A DNA stretch of 64,000 nucleotides from Drechslerella dactyloides (GCA_020064725.1 JAGTWJ010000017.1:4774001-4838000), one strand, 5' to 3'. Numbered from the stretch's first letter, positions 33,094 through 46,515 are shown. Notes: generated by a model from the sequence alone, not told the origin. Translations and numbers: made by a program.

Positions 33094-35231
33094 ATGGCAG
33101 ACCCTGCAGCAGCGGCGGCATTGAAGGAGCAGAATGAAAAGCTTGCCATGGAGGCCGCCTTCAAAGCCATGCACGAGAAGAAGCCTGTTCCTGAGATCGA
33201 TTTCACTCTGCACACCATGGAGGACGGGACGCAAGTTAGTACGCAGGAGAGAGTTATCAAAGGTACACCGCTCGTACCGTCTTTTTGCTCGTTCCAAGCT
33301 CGTATGGCCTCCAGCTGACCGACACTATGGATATAGAGGTGCAAGCTCCCGCCACGCACAAGCCGACAGACGAGCAATTCTACGACCCGAAGGATCCTTC
33401 GAAACCGAATCTCACGTTCCTCAAGCAACATTTCTATCGGGAAGGTCGTTTAACGGAAGAGCAGGCTCTCTTCATCATCCAAAAAGGAACCGAGATCCTC
33501 CGACAAGAATCCAACTTGCTCGAAATGGATGCGCCGATCACGGTCTGCGGTGATGTCCACGGGCAATACTACGATTTGATGAAGCTATTTGAAGTCGGTG
33601 GCAATCCCGAGGAGACGCGGTATCTGTTTCTGGGAGACTACGTGGATAGAGGCTACTTTAGTATTGAAGTAAGTTGGAAGCAGCGCCCTGGTTATGCCGA
33701 AGAATGCCCTACTGACTGGTGGCACAGTGCGTTCTATACCTTTGGGCTCTCAAAATTCACTATCCGAATACTCTCTGGCTGCTCCGAGGCAATCACGAAT
33801 GCAGGCATTTGACAGATTACTTTACCTTCAAGCTCGAATGTATGACGTCATCCGCTCACATCTACATCTGTCGATAAAGGACATTGCTGATTGATGGGTC
33901 CTTCCTAGGCAAACATAAATATACAGAAAGAGTCTACGATGCTTGCACAGAATCATTCTGCGCGCTGCCCCTTGCTGCCATCATGAATAAGCAGTTCTTG
34001 TGCATCCACGGCGGCCTCAGCCCTGAGCTTCACACTCTTGACGATATCAGAGCAGTAAGAGCCTCTCACTCAAATGATGGACCCGATCCCAATCTATGGA
34101 GATATGCTGATCGTGGCGATAGATTGACCGCTTCCGAGAACCTCCAACGCAAGGCCTCATGTGCGACATCCTATGGTCGGATCCGTTGGAGGAATTTGGG
34201 CAAGAGAAGACTAACGACTTTTTCACCCACAACCATGTCCGGGGCTGCTCGTACTTTTTCTCCTACCCCGCGGCTTGCAGCTTCCTCGAGAAGAACAATC
34301 TGCTGTCAATTATCCGGGCTCACGAGGCGCAAGATGCGGGCTACCGAATGTACCGCAAGACAAAGACAACCGGGTTCCCGAGCGTTATGACCATCTTCTC
34401 GGCTCCAAACTATCTAGACGTCTACAACAACAAGGCAGCGGTATTGAAGTATGAGAACAATGTGATGAACATAAGGCAATTCAGTGAGTACTTCTGGGCT
34501 GGTAAATGATACATCCTTATGCAGTGTTTAACTGACGAGTGGCTAGACTGCACGCCTCATCCATACTGGCTACCAAATTTCATGGACGTCTTTACCTGGT
34601 CGCTCCCGTTCGTTGGCGAGAAGAGTGCGCTATTCCGCTTATTGCCATGTTCATAGAACTTTCTCGCTGACTCGCAGTCATAGTTACGGATATGCTCATT
34701 GCCATCTTGAACACTTGCTCCAAGGACGAACTTGAAACGGAGACACCTATTACAGTATCGGAACCAGCTTCTCCACCGATTAGTGAATCTGGCGGCGACC
34801 CGGAGTCCATCGAAGCGAAGCGGCGGGCTATCAAGAACAAAATTCTTGCGATCGGCCGTTTGTCACGTGTCTTCCAAGTTCTTCGTGAGGAATCTGAGAG
34901 CATTACTGAGCTGAAGACCGCCGCTGGCGGCAAGCTACCGGCTGGCACTTTGATGCTCGGTGCAGAGGGTATCAAGAACGCGATCCACGGTTTCGAAGAT
35001 GCGAGGAAGGTCGACCTACAGAACGAGAGGCTGCCGCCTACCGCCGAAGAGGTCAACAATAAGGAGGAAGAGTCCAGGAAGGAGGCGATCCAGAAGGCTG
35101 TCCAGAGCGCTGACAAAGATCCGCAGCTAAACAAGATTGCACGGAGAATCAGCATGTAAGTTCTCTTAGGTCTGCTTGATGAATTGCAAAGTCGCTGACA
35201 CCTTGACAACAGATCTCGGAGGGGCGATTAA
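33094..35231 (+). CDS. cnaA: calcineurin catalytic subunit A (PP2B), 562 aa, eight exons
   Basis: Exons: 33094-33262, 33337-33668, 33728-33839, 33909-34054, 34123-34483, 34547-34624, 34684-35155 and 35213-35231. Introns are 57-74 nt and all phases agree. Metallophosphatase signatures are GDVHGQYYD (about 128-136), GDYVDRGYFS (156-165) and LLRGNHECR (185-193). The calcineurin-B-binding helix lies in the segment around CTPHPYWLPNFMDVFTWSLP. The calmodulin-binding segment is KNKILAIGRLSRVFQVLREE (about 450-469), and the autoinhibitory region ends ARKVDLQNERLPP (about 506-518). It is the Ca2+/calmodulin-dependent Ser/Thr phosphatase that dephosphorylates Crz1-type factors and controls stress response, wall integrity and virulence in many fungi. 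The start is the first ATG after a roughly 390-nt ATG-free stretch. The weakest splice is intron 6, with a GTGCGC donor; it gives GEKITDMLIAIL, one conservative change from the usual GEKVTDML. Confidence 0.96.
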
Positions 35232-38200
35232 CGACTGCATGTGGAGCGACAGTGATTTCCCGCATTCCATCTGCTACCATCCATTTCGTTTCCTCGTCTC
35301 ATTAGACCCGCTATCGATTGTATCGTAAACTCTCATGTTCTTATCTCTTGATGTACTCCTGATACTCCTCTTTCGACGACTCTGGTTGTAGTCACTATAC
35401 GCCTGTACTTCCTTGTGTTTTGTCTCTGTCGCTGGGGGACAATGATCGAAATGGAAACTCTGTTGCATGAAAAGTGGTTACCGACCATGATGAATGGCGA
35501 AATTCAGGGCGTGAGCATTTTGCTACAGACTTCCAACAGCGAGCTACGAGCTTTGGGTCGTAGTTAGTATCGGATGTATCGATGATGAGGTACGGCAGCC
35601 AGAAGATCTGTGAAGCTGCAGCGACAGATGGCAGCAGCGGTAGGGACGCTTTGGTCGCTCAAGAACCTGGTTTGGTGGCTACTTTGCAGAGACTACAGAA
35701 TAATTATACGGATCTACGGATTCTACACCCGGTGTCTATCTTGTCCCATTAGCCTTGAAAGTCCTTGGGGCGGACGAAGATGTCTATCTAGTGCGCCGAA
35801 CGTGACCAAGTATCCCCTCCTCATGGTCTTGTTCGTGGGCACCGATGCGATATTTCTCCCGACGCTTGCTGCTGGCACAGTGCATTGTGCATGAAATGCT
35901 GACCAACATTGCATCTCTATACGAATCACTGGGGACCACGAATAGCAACGGATAGTCTGCCTTGGGGATGGAAGCGGCGCCGGCATGAAAAGCAAGAGAT
36001 GTGTCGATTAGCACAGCTGAGTTCCTCCAAAATGACATGCCATGTCGACACTTCGACGGAAAAATACCTCACACCATTGCCATCATCATGCATGGAGTTC
36101 TTTGTTGCTTGTGCGAGCTACAGCGTACTATCACTTGAAGATGGAGGGCTGATAGATGCCTATTCAATGTTGTGGAAGTGCCCATGCCGCTTGGGAAGGT
36201 GTGGAGGGGACGAAATTCCTGGCAAGAACCATGCTGACGATACTGAGGACCCTGGAACCCACGCCGTGGCATACCATGACATACCATGGTTCCAAAGCCA
36301 GGATGCCTCATCTTCCGGGTTTGCGCTCTGCCATGGACGCACATATGCATATGGCCTTGATGCCGGTCGGGCGCTTGGACCGCAAGGACTTTTGTCGAAT
36401 GGTGGCTCTGACCTGCTTTCATGGTGCCGAATGAGACGGCCGAGAGGAAGGCTCGACGGTACATGCCGAGTAATGCACATGCATCGATGGATTCCAGTTA
36501 GTCGCTATGCAACATCTGTCTGCGTCTGTGGGCCTCAAGCTGGGCAGCTGATCAAGCCTCATGTGAATGGGATGTGAGAGTTGATTGCTCTCGTGTGGTG
36601 TGCTCGCGGAAAGTCTGATAGATGTTACTGTTGATTCTTGAATAATATATCGGCGAAGAGCGCGCCACGGCATTTAGCACCAGGTCTGGTGTGGAAGGGC
36701 TAGCCTATTCAAGCTCCTTCACCGCGAAGTGTGCTACAATCGATCTTGACCCGGAAGTGTGATGGCAAGCCCACGGACGAATGCGTACGAAACCGGTCAT
36801 CCATTCATGTAGGTTGGGAATTTCTTTCGTCCTGGCACGCAGGATATTTCGGGTCCGGCACACACATGCAAGTGGCAGAAAGATGGGTAGGGTCGGCATT
36901 GATTAATTGGCTTCGGTAAGTGGTTGAAAGAAATGGAGAGAAGCACATGTGGGTGTAAATTTAACTTCACTCCGCGTGTGGGACTGGAGGAACCATGTGC
37001 ATGAATACACGCCTGTTAATGTTTGACTTTCATTGAATGATCCGGACTGATGGGTGCGCGTGCGCGCAATGTCACGGCTTCCATGTAAACAGTATTTATG
37101 GAACGTGAGCAAAGGGTGGTAATATGTAATGGGTGCGGCACCGGTGTGCATTCAGCAGCACTCGAGGAGTGACAATGGATGGAGAGCAGGAGAACTTTCA
37201 TGAGACGTTCCATAAATTTTTCCACTGGAATGGCCAGCTGGTCGATGGGTGTGGTTTGAAATTGCTCAGTCGATTCCGCCTCGGGATGTAAACGGGAAGA
37301 GAGCACTGACCATATGCAGTACAGCTGTCCGAGGACTCGCATATGCGCAAAGGTATGCGCCTCAGCGTTGCTGACACGCTAGTTCGTTTTCCTAAATTAT
37401 ATCGCTCAGTGATGGACGCCGGATATAACTGGCCAGGAGGCGCTAAGTGTCGGAAAACTCTGTGGTAACGAATCGTATCGTCGCGGGACATGAGAGGTGT
37501 GGGTACCGATATAACCGACAAATACGAGGGGCATGGAGAAATAGGGAGGCTGTGAAAAGGAGCCTGCGGTCAACTTTCCACTGAAAATTTGCAAAGCGGG
37601 AGGGCATCTCGGAGACAGCGCTTATGCCGAAGTTCACATACCGAGCTGGCGCTGATGTGATTGGCGTACGCTTAGAGGGTGGCCACGCACGGACAATAGG
37701 CTTCCTGTCTGCCTTCCAGGGCCACGATGAAATATTTTTCGGCCCCGTGCGGTTCTGGGGTGCATAGGGCCCAGTGGCATGAGTGAAGCTATTATACTCC
37801 CCGTGGATCGCGGCAAACGCCATTTGACGTCTGGGAAAGGTGCACTAGCGCTGCATGTTGAATCTTGTCATTCTGAGATAATTCTTCTACTTGGAACAGT
37901 TTAGTGGCGATTGTTTACATTTGAGTTTTATGAATTTACTGCGTCATCTGAGAGCATTAATGAGGTCCAATTTCTAAAGCAAACGGGAACAGGCGTTATA
38001 GTTCAGAAGCCAGGGCTACATGGCCTCTATATACTTGTCTCGCAATTAGGTTGACTTCCTGGTCTCGAAACTAGCGAGATCTTGAGACAGATAAATTTAC
38101 TTGTCAATAATGCATGAAGGATCGAGACAATGGTAATTCGCGGCATGATGGGCTCATTATTCTTTAAATTCAAGAATCCACAGAAATGTGCCGGGAGGCT

Positions 38201-41200
38201 AGTAAGTAAGTATCCACTTAGTTATGCAAGTGTTCGGAACTCGGATCCTTTGAAGGTCAGCAGCCCCAGAGCATTACGAATCCTTTGCAGAGTAGATTTA
38301 TTCCAGCTGGAAGAAGATTAATCGGCAGCTCCCTTACTCACCACATGGCCAGGAATGCACTAGCAGGAGCTCTTTTCATTTAGAATGGCAGGGATATCGC
38401 AGCTTGTTCCATTTTCAACTCTGGAGACGAGGTCTAATCCGGAGGCTAAAACTCCGTCCGTGGTTTACAAGTCACTGGTCGCATCGGCGAGAGCTCGTGC
38501 GGCACCTTGCACACCACTTTGGTTCACTCCAGGCTTGATTTTCGAGTTTCAGAACGTCTTTGCTTAGTCTCGGGGATCTATCCTCGAGGCGGGAAGTTTA
38601 TTACGTCTACAGAAAGTGGGTCAAAACGGCTGGCGGTTGGGACCACAATGGGCAATAATTCATGCCGCGTTTTTATGTTCGACTACCAATGCTGCAACTC
38701 GGAGGCGGCATGCATATGCATCAATTGCCAATTACGACGTAACCACAAGGCACGGCAGCAATCTGAATGTGAACCGTGAATGCGCCTATCGTCATCCTGT
38801 TAAACCTTCGGGCTCTTTCATTCAAGGAAGCCTATGTGCTATGTGTCTCATGGGATCTCTGTGCTGCGCACTGCGGGTGTGACCCCCTCTAGAGCAGCTA
38901 GGTTGGCTCTGTCAGCTGGCCAGCCAATCCGGGCCAAGTTTCCACTGACGTCCTAGTCAATCTGATACGACTGGTCGGGTAACCGCTCGGAATGGGTGGG
39001 TGGGAACAGATGGCCCAGAATGTTCGTTTTTGCCAGCTACTGTCGTAAGTCCCTGTCCTATCGGCACGCTGGCGAGGCAGGCCGCAGGTGATACTCAATC
39101 GGATATATTCTAGCAGAAAGAGAAAGAATATAGTCTAAGAAGAGGGTTTCAAGCCTTTTGAGAGCTTTCGTTTAGGACACCCACTAGGATAAGCTGAGAA
39201 GTGGGTACTCCGGAACGAATGTTACATGCCTTAAGCCTTACTGTCCAACATGAAATTTAAAAGTAAGCTATGATATCGGAGCCGGGCCGGAGGGCGACCG
39301 CCCACGAGTGGCCCGGTTTGATGAGAGGGAAATCTCTATTTAAAAATTGTTAATGTCTCATCAGAGAACGAGGCGGGAGATTAGTCTTGACAAATCAGCG
39401 AAAAGGATTGAAATGATGCTTGATGAAATCCTGAAAACGCCGTTAATCGGCAGCTTGCACTGGCAATTTCTATTCCAGCTGAACTATAGTACCACCATAC
39501 TTGAGCTCGAGCCTATGCCGTGCCAACAATTTTTCAAACGTAGAAATTCGATACCTGTTTGGAGATAATACATGGCTTTCTCGGTCTTGCGATATTTCAT
39601 TAGGCTGTGGCACTATTAAGGAGGAGTTTTCTTTTTCCAAATTGAGGTGATCCATGGATCCAGCAGAAGAGAAACACTCGCCTTCCCCAGTCTCTCGTAA
39701 CGAGGTCAAAGTCCACATGGCAGATCTCTTCATTCTGTTAGTACACTCCTGGAACGTGATGAATTCATTGGTGTCGGGGATGCTGGCCTGCCATGTGGTG
39801 TAGACCCATAGTAAGTCGCTTGCATTATTTCCGCCGGCACAGACCTACAATGGTACGGTGATTGCAGACGTAAGCAAGTAAAGTGTGTGAGTAGCGAGGT
39901 CAAGTATATTAGAAACCAGCACGGACACCAAGTGGGGACCGAAATCCCACCAACGTTGCAACATATGCAGTATTGCGGCACAGATTTTAGGAGAATTTGT
40001 CCTCTAGCTCCAGCTCGGTCGACGGATCAGTAGCTGATCGAGGAGCCTTATAATAACTTATATACTTACTTAAGCATATACTTAGATGCATTAAGAACAT
40101 TATTAGGCATGCAAGGTGATTTAGCGACTTGGTTCATGTTGGGAATGCCCAGGATATGCTATCTTGAATTTTCTCGAGTAAGAAGCCGTCTCAGACCAAA
40201 GCAGGATCATGCGCACATCTGCTGCTGATAAGATCCTCGCTGTCCGACATTCTCCATCTGTGCAAAGGCCGGTAGCTCACGCCTAAGAGTAGAGCTGTCA
40301 TGCATGTTGGATCAAGTTGCGCTCCGGTTTCGTCGTGGGGAGGATGGTTTGCTGGGTGAAGGCTTCGAAGGCCGGTCTCGAGCTACGATGTAAGAGGCTA
40401 GTTGACTGAAAGTCTTCTGCGATCCAGAAATAATTCGCTGGCGAAGATCGAGGCTCTGGCCTATAAGGCACCATAGTGGCCTTCATCACCGACAGTTTGG
40501 TAGCGCCATAACTACGAATTTGCTCTGATGCCAAATTAAACTGACGCCTAGATAGTGTGCTACGACGGACTTGTGCTTGGTGTGAATTTTTCTGTTGCCC
40601 CGATTCCACTTTCCATCCATTCTCTTCAAGACAACCAACAGCTCGGGAACACGTGTGTCAGTCAGTCCTAGCTGCCGGCGCGACTGCATGAATTTTGCGC
40701 TTTGTTCACCTTCATCTCGTGTGGCTGCAGCTGTTGAAGGGAAATCTCGTCCTTTACTTGCTGCTGGGTGTTGGAATTTTCCGAAATGGAAGAGCCGACC
40801 GAGGTTACACGCAGGTTAAACGCATACAATGCAGAGCCGACCCAGAAAAGGCCCGGCCAGGAGTTAGCACACAACTGACCGAATAGGCTTGCAAGCGCAT
40901 GAATATGTAGTGAGCTCGAAGCTCTACTTTACAAAACCTGACGATCTGCTGAGGAAGCTAAACTCCCTCCCCGTTCCGGATATGATGGATTGTAACTAGA
41001 TGGGATAATTCAGCCGTCCGCGAATACGTAAGATACCTCCCGAAGTGCTCATGCGGTTCTACGAAGGAGGGTTTCTTACGAGTGCGGCATCGGCCACACA
41101 TTAGGGGTCACCCTCTGACTGTTAATCGCCGGATTTGGCACACTTACCTTTGGCCCCCTGTCGCCGCGACATGTTATTTGGTTCTGATTGGCCGGTTCGC

Positions 41201-44200
41201 CTACCCGTTCGAAGGTTCAGCCGCCTCCCTGGAGCTGCTTTTTTCATGACGCCTCATTAGCACAGTAGATGTCGAAAAAAAGAAGATTATCGTGCAGAAA
41301 AGTCATTTGTAATTTGTGGACGAGCTCCGGCCTGTCAGCTCGAAACAAGGGCTGTAGATCAGCAGCTGTGACCTCGAATCGGCAGCTTGGCAAAGGATGA
41401 TAATTCACTCAAGCTCGAGGTGACCGGCGCGATCTCGGAGGAATCTGGCGCGGTCATCACATGAATGAACATGTTCAGGCTTGTAAACTCCCGTAAACGG
41501 GGTCGTATTCATACTCGCTGAACAAGCCAGACTGACATTCTGCAGGCTGAGACACCTTTCGATAAACGAGGACAGACCGAAAAATATTTTGGATCAGGAT
41601 GTGCCGAACATGAGCTTCGAAGTTCGGTTTTAGGCATGCCGCTTCCTTAATTCTGGCCAATTGGAAGGCGCAATCAGGCGGTATAGCGCCTCCCCGCCCA
41701 GAACCTGGATTTTGCGTGACATGGCGTATCGTATTGAGCGCAGGGTTCAGACCTTCCAATTTGCGAAATCGCCCGCGCGGGAAATTGGCACGGTTCGAGA
41801 ATCGCACACGAAAGGTGTCTCGTCCTTGACAGCGAGAATGCGGTGCCCTGAGACTCCGGCGGGCTAGAAAGACACTTGCGGAGTGTGTGTGCCGCTAGTT
41901 TCTTGAACATTCAGATCTACCCGGGTTCTTAGGGTCTACACTGTAAATTCCAGGCTCTCATGTAACCGAGCACATATTAAGCAGGTACCCTTTACGAGGC
42001 TCTGAAGAACCTGGCGCGAAAGATTGAACGGCCGGGTGTGAATACGAATTCAGCAGCAGGGGACAAAACCAAGTATAGCAGACGGCCGATGCAGTGGTGG
42101 AAAGTGGGGGCGTGCTGCATCTTCGTATCAATATGTGTGCGTATGTAATCTTCTGATGAATCTAGAAGGAAGTGCTGTAAATATAGAAGACCCCAGGTCC
42201 AGTAATAAATGCTAGTCAATACCCTGGATGCTGGGGGATGCGGATACTGGGACGGTGCTGTTCCCGGATTTCGATGCTATGACATAATTAAGACCGCGGG
42301 GCCGGCACCTGGCTGTCGGATCAAAGTTCGGAGTTGTGTCTACCACGTCTTTTCATGTGCCCACCCAATATGAAAAGTAAGCCGATCAGGCGAATCGAAT
42401 TCCGTTCGCATGAGGCCACCAACAGTGTTTATCAATGTCCACAGAACCCCAGACCGTCAGTGACACCCGTGCGCTACGGCGCCATCGTATAATATCGAAG
42501 CTCAGTGCTGAGAGTTTAAGTTTTCGAGTGAGTTGTGATTTTTGAGAGCTGTCCTTCGTATATGAAAATCGAATACCCTATATTGAGATTCAAGTATACA
42601 GAATCCAGATTAATCCATTGTGGTGGGTTGAGTTTGAGATCCAAGTAGACAGCACAACTAATGGCCCGCTGCGTTTAAAAACATACACGCGCAGGCGTAC
42701 AGGAAGGTCTGCGAATCGCACCGATAGGTTACGAGGCATATTGCGAAAGATAGCAAGGCCAGCGACGATCTCCAAGATCTAGGGTAATATCATATCTTTG
42801 ATCGATCATAGGATGGATTTTGACTCAGTCGTTTTATCGGACGACGCAGAAGCAACTGCTCCCTTTTTTTGCTGTTACAGGCCGTAAATACGAGCAGCTG
42901 CTGCTTTCTGAGAGCTAAGCGATACCGCAGGGCATAGACATTCAGACGCTAATTGAGCCGCCTGGCTCTTGCGTCGTGAGTTCGGGAAATCCACCTGCTG
43001 AAAACCAGCAATCCGCATCAAATTTAATGTACATGTACCTAGCAGCTTGGTTGTCGGTTTTGCTGATGCTGCAACACCCCGGGATAAACGTGGTGAAGAA
43101 TAAAGTGCCCAAGCACAGGAGGGACCAGAATACCTTCGGGCCGAAAGACTGATATGAGAAATTGCAAGAGCCTGGCTGAGGTGCTCGTGTCGGAATGCGG
43201 AGCTCATTTCGTCTTGGTGCCGCAGCCTTGCGGCACAGCAAATCGTTGATTGAGTGGTCTGCAAGAGCAAAGCTATCTGCTGCGTGAGGAAATTTAAAGG
43301 GGGAACCGATAGATATCACATTACCAAAGTAACATCTATTGGTAGACGGCTATTGAAATATGTATCCTCAGTCTGCATGAAAATGTAGGATGTAGTAAAA
43401 ATATGTAACACATCATGCAGGCGATCGGCACAAGACCCAACTGACAGCCACTGATTTGAAGCCTGGAAGTTTCGAATGTCAAGAAAGCTGCAAGACCAAG
43501 GGTCTACAAAGGTAGCTTATGCATGGAAGGACTTAGGTGCAGAAGTCACTGTTTGCACGCGCACCGCCACCAGCATAGGGATTTTATCTTGTGTAAGGAA
43601 AGGTACCTTTTTCTGGCGGAGTTTGACATCTCTAAGTTTGTCGCAAGCTTCTATCAGTATCACATGATGCCAGTTTCTCTACGGCTGAGTCAGAAGCTGA
43701 TGACCTCATCTACTTAATTAAATATGTTCATATCGAAATATGGATGCTGGTGATGATGTACGGTATGTATAGCTACACCAAACTCGCAAAAGTCCTATCT
43801 AATTGTTGCAAAGAATGAGAAAAAGATGTGCAAAAAAGTGAAAATGCGTCCCGCTATAACAGGCCTGCAGGTGCTCGTTAAGTTGCGAATGACGGAAATT
43901 AATGCGATAAGGATGTGCTACACCCACCGCGATTGAGAGAAAAGAAGAACAAAAATATCAAAAGGAAGTGACAATGGGAGCAGGCATCAAAAAGCCAGAA
44001 CGAGTGAAAGTACCGACCGAAAGAGAGAGAAAACGAACGCAAGTATGGAGGTATCGGTATTCGTGTGAGACGAGACAGAGAAAACAGCGCACCATGCATG
44101 AAAACCGCAGAGTTGAAAGCAAAAGAGAAAGAACCCGGTTTCATGAATTCAAGGCGCCGTTCCAAACAGTATAGAAATGAGACGAAAGACACAATAGACC

Positions 44201-44500
44201 TCCCTAGATTTTACCTATATAACCCAAAAGAGAAACAAAATGACAGGAACCATCGGCACTGGCTAGAACAGCAAATTAACTCCGAATGACGAATTAGGAA
44301 ATATCAAGCATTTTGTCGGACTAAGGGAAAACTCAATTTGCTGTGCCCTCAAAAACTTGGTGAAAGGGGAAACGAGAGGAAAAGATGAGGATGGTGTTAA
44401 AATGATTCGAGGCGAAGTTGCAGCGAATGCTGTATTGTAGATGGTATCAGAATGGGTGCTACTAAGGCATCAGAGCTAGTGATAAGGATATTCGTTTTCG
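35232..44500. other. 9.3-kb gene-free stretch
   Basis: There is no convincing gene on either strand. Frames of 100-220 codons exist (for example 35909-36577 + and 37443-37823 -), but they have no usable start, domain or splice partner, or have random-looking composition. Features seen are a GC-rich hairpin at 39282-39316 in AT-rich surroundings, scattered ATGCAT palindromes, and a strongly purine-rich plus strand at about 43920-44400, next to the 3' end of the Myb-like gene. No transposase, reverse transcriptase or terminal repeats were recognised; old decayed repeats cannot be excluded by eye. Confidence 0.45.
39282..39316. repeat. GC-rich imperfect hairpin
   Basis: CCGGGCC (39282-39288) pairs with GGCCCGG (39310-39316). 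Between them GGGC and GCCC can also pair around GACC. The hairpin stands in an AT-rich neighbourhood followed by an A/T run. It could be a structured RNA element or a chance GC island. Confidence 0.55.
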
Positions 44501-45781
44501 CTAGGATACGCTAAGGATGTTCGAAAATGCCATAGGGTTCCTATAAACAGGGCGAGGCGGTGCGAGTGTTGGTGTATCGTACTTGCTGTACTTGAAAACC
44601 CCGAAGCTATTTGAGTAGTGGTTTCGTGGGGAGACGCTGCTGCATGACACTTGTCTGTCAAGTTTATAAACAGGCGGAATCGCGCACCTGGCGCTGTAGG
44701 CTCCTTGGCCTGCTATACTATCTAGCATCTTGAAGGATGGTAAAGCAGTTGTATTGGCCTTTGGACTTTCTGGAGATGTGAAGGATCGCGGACCAAGATC
44801 CAGGCTCACTCTCGGACTTGGTGTTAAGGAAGTGCGTGAGGAAGGTGGCGAGGAAATACTGCTGTCGGTGTCGACGAATCCATCCGAATCAGATGCTGAT
44901 TGCTGGTCGCAATCGTCTATCGAAGGAAGGTTTTCCACATCGTTGCTGGAGTCTACCTTGACGTCTGGGAGGGCCAAGTCCTCTAATAGTGCTGACGTCG
45001 CTGGTAGTTCCTGATCAAGGCAGAGAATATCGCTTTTATCAGTCAGACGCTTCACGAGTTTCCTCTGGCGACGAGGTCCCTTGTGAGCCTCCTTTCGTAA
45101 CCGTCGGGCATGTTGCTTAGCCGCGTCTTTGAGCTCCTTTGGTGTAGCACGAGTGAGTGTGTCCATGACGCTTGGATGCGATCCATAAGTCCACCAGTAG
45201 CGACGATCAGTTGTCTTGAGGAGGCCGATCTCTGGGTTCGGTGCCGAAGGCCTACGGCCATTCGACTTATCGAAGCCCAACATACGATAGTAGTGAGACT
45301 GAAGACCCGAGATGGTTCTGGGGCCCCATCGCCGTCCCGTGTGGATATCGTATAGGTTGTTCCACGCATCAACTACTTTCTTCCAAGGAAGCTGGACACT
45401 ATCGCGATAATACAAAATAGCATCGGCTTCTTCTTGACTGTACATTGGCCGGGGATCTCGAGGTGGCCGGCTTGTGCACTGAGGCTGGCGTACGTTACCC
45501 TTTGGCAGTTTCTTAGGAACACAAAGCGACTGAGGTGATGAAGGAGTCTTTTGGATATAGTGATCTATAGCTGAGGTTGTGCTTAGTCGCACCAAGGAAT
45601 GCATATCTTCAAGGGTGATGTCGACTGTTTTCCGCTTTAAGGCGTCTTGGTCGTGAGGTTCAGTTGGTCGAAGCAACTCCTTATCTTTATTCCTGAGTAT
45701 TAGTGCTGGCTCTTCCTCCTTGATCCCGAGTTTGAGAGGTCCATCTCCCAGGCTGCAGAAAGACATCCGCTCCAGGCCCAT
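44501..45781 (-). CDS. Myb/SANT-like DNA-binding protein, 426 aa, single exon
   Basis: The frame is intact from ATG at 45781 to the stop at 44501. After a Glu/Lys-containing N-terminus, residues about 114-172 form a SANT-like unit: MYSQEEADAILYYRDSVQLP followed by WKKVVDAWNNLYD and RTISGLQSHYYRML. The spaced Trp/Tyr residues and the final helix resemble fungal Myb-like trihelical domains that bind DNA. A basic stretch follows (HARRLRKEAHKGPRRQRKLV, about residue 225), likely a nuclear localisation signal. The C-terminal 180 residues are Ser/Pro/Asp-rich and disordered. It probably acts as a transcription regulator in the nucleus; targets are unknown. A TATATA motif lies about 490 bases upstream on the minus strand (near 46268). 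I cannot rule out an intron removing part of the low-complexity tail, but none is needed. Confidence 0.75.
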   Translation of the reverse strand: MGLERMSFCSLGDGPLKLGIKEEEPALILRNKDKELLRPTEPHDQDALKRKTVDITLEDMHSLVRLSTTSAIDHYIQKTPSSPQSLCVPKKLPKGNVRQPQCTSRPPRDPRPMYSQEEADAILYYRDSVQLPWKKVVDAWNNLYDIHTGRRWGPRTISGLQSHYYRMLGFDKSNGRRPSAPNPEIGLLKTTDRRYWWTYGSHPSVMDTLTRATPKELKDAAKQHARRLRKEAHKGPRRQRKLVKRLTDKSDILCLDQELPATSALLEDLALPDVKVDSSNDVENLPSIDDCDQQSASDSDGFVDTDSSISSPPSSRTSLTPSPRVSLDLGPRSFTSPESPKANTTALPSFKMLDSIAGQGAYSARCAIPPVYKLDRQVSCSSVSPRNHYSNSFGVFKYSKYDTPTLAPPRPVYRNPMAFSNILSVS

Positions 45782-46491
45782 GATGTCTATCTGCAGGTGG
45801 TTACTTGGTTGGCGGACGGGTCGAAATCAGGGTCAGGCTTTCGAGTTAAGGCAGAGGTCGCCTACTCTTTTCAACTCTGAAGCCGACGTATGAATGCTAA
45901 CTGTGACTTAATCGCCGATCCGAAGACTACGTTCAGGGTAAAACAGCAGTAGATATAGCGATATCTCGAGCAATCTCCGAAAATAACAAAGAAAGAAATG
46001 AAATAAAGGCTTCGGAAAGCTAGGGTAGAGCAAGCTTCAGATATTTGAGGATTGAGCAAGCGTAGACTAGAAAGCGAAGTCAAATCAGAGTGGGAGTCGT
46101 TGAGATTGATGAGATGGTTTCGGTTGTGATTGTGTTTGTACGAAAGATTTAGATTCAGTAAGAATCAGATGGTGGAAAGGTTCGATCAAGAGTTCTGATT
46201 TTGCATATCTGCTATCTGAGTGGCATGCATCGAAGCATCCTGTCAATGTGGACCTGTCCGGATTGTTATATATTTGCCATGCCAAATCCACAAATTGCGC
46301 CAATTGGGACCATAAAGGTGATTAGCCTTCGTTTTGACTCGACAGGGCTCAGCACTCAGTCCATCTCGCCTTTGCACCAAAGCTGCCCTTTGCTTTTTCT
46401 CCGCGGGCGTAAGGTGCGGCTATTACACAGTGACCAGACCCTGGGGCCAGGAGTCAACAGTTATTCCTGGTAGTGAACGTGCCCGGTCCCC

Positions 46492-46515
46492 CCCCCTGTC
46501 ATGCATGACACGGGG
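46492..46515. repeat. 24-bp imperfect palindrome around TGTCATGCATGACA
   Basis: The core TGTCATGCATGACA (46497-46510) is a perfect 14-bp palindrome. After one C/C mismatch on each side the arms continue CCCC/GGGG. It could extrude as a cruciform or be a dimer-binding site. Confidence 0.85.

Noticed and set aside
35909..36577. 222-codon plus-strand frame
   Set aside because: Starts from a non-ATG codon, is heavy in His/Cys/Trp/Arg, and has no motif.
37443..37823. 126-codon minus-strand frame with an ATG
   Set aside because: The composition is protein-like, but there is no domain, no upstream promoter signal and no splice continuation.
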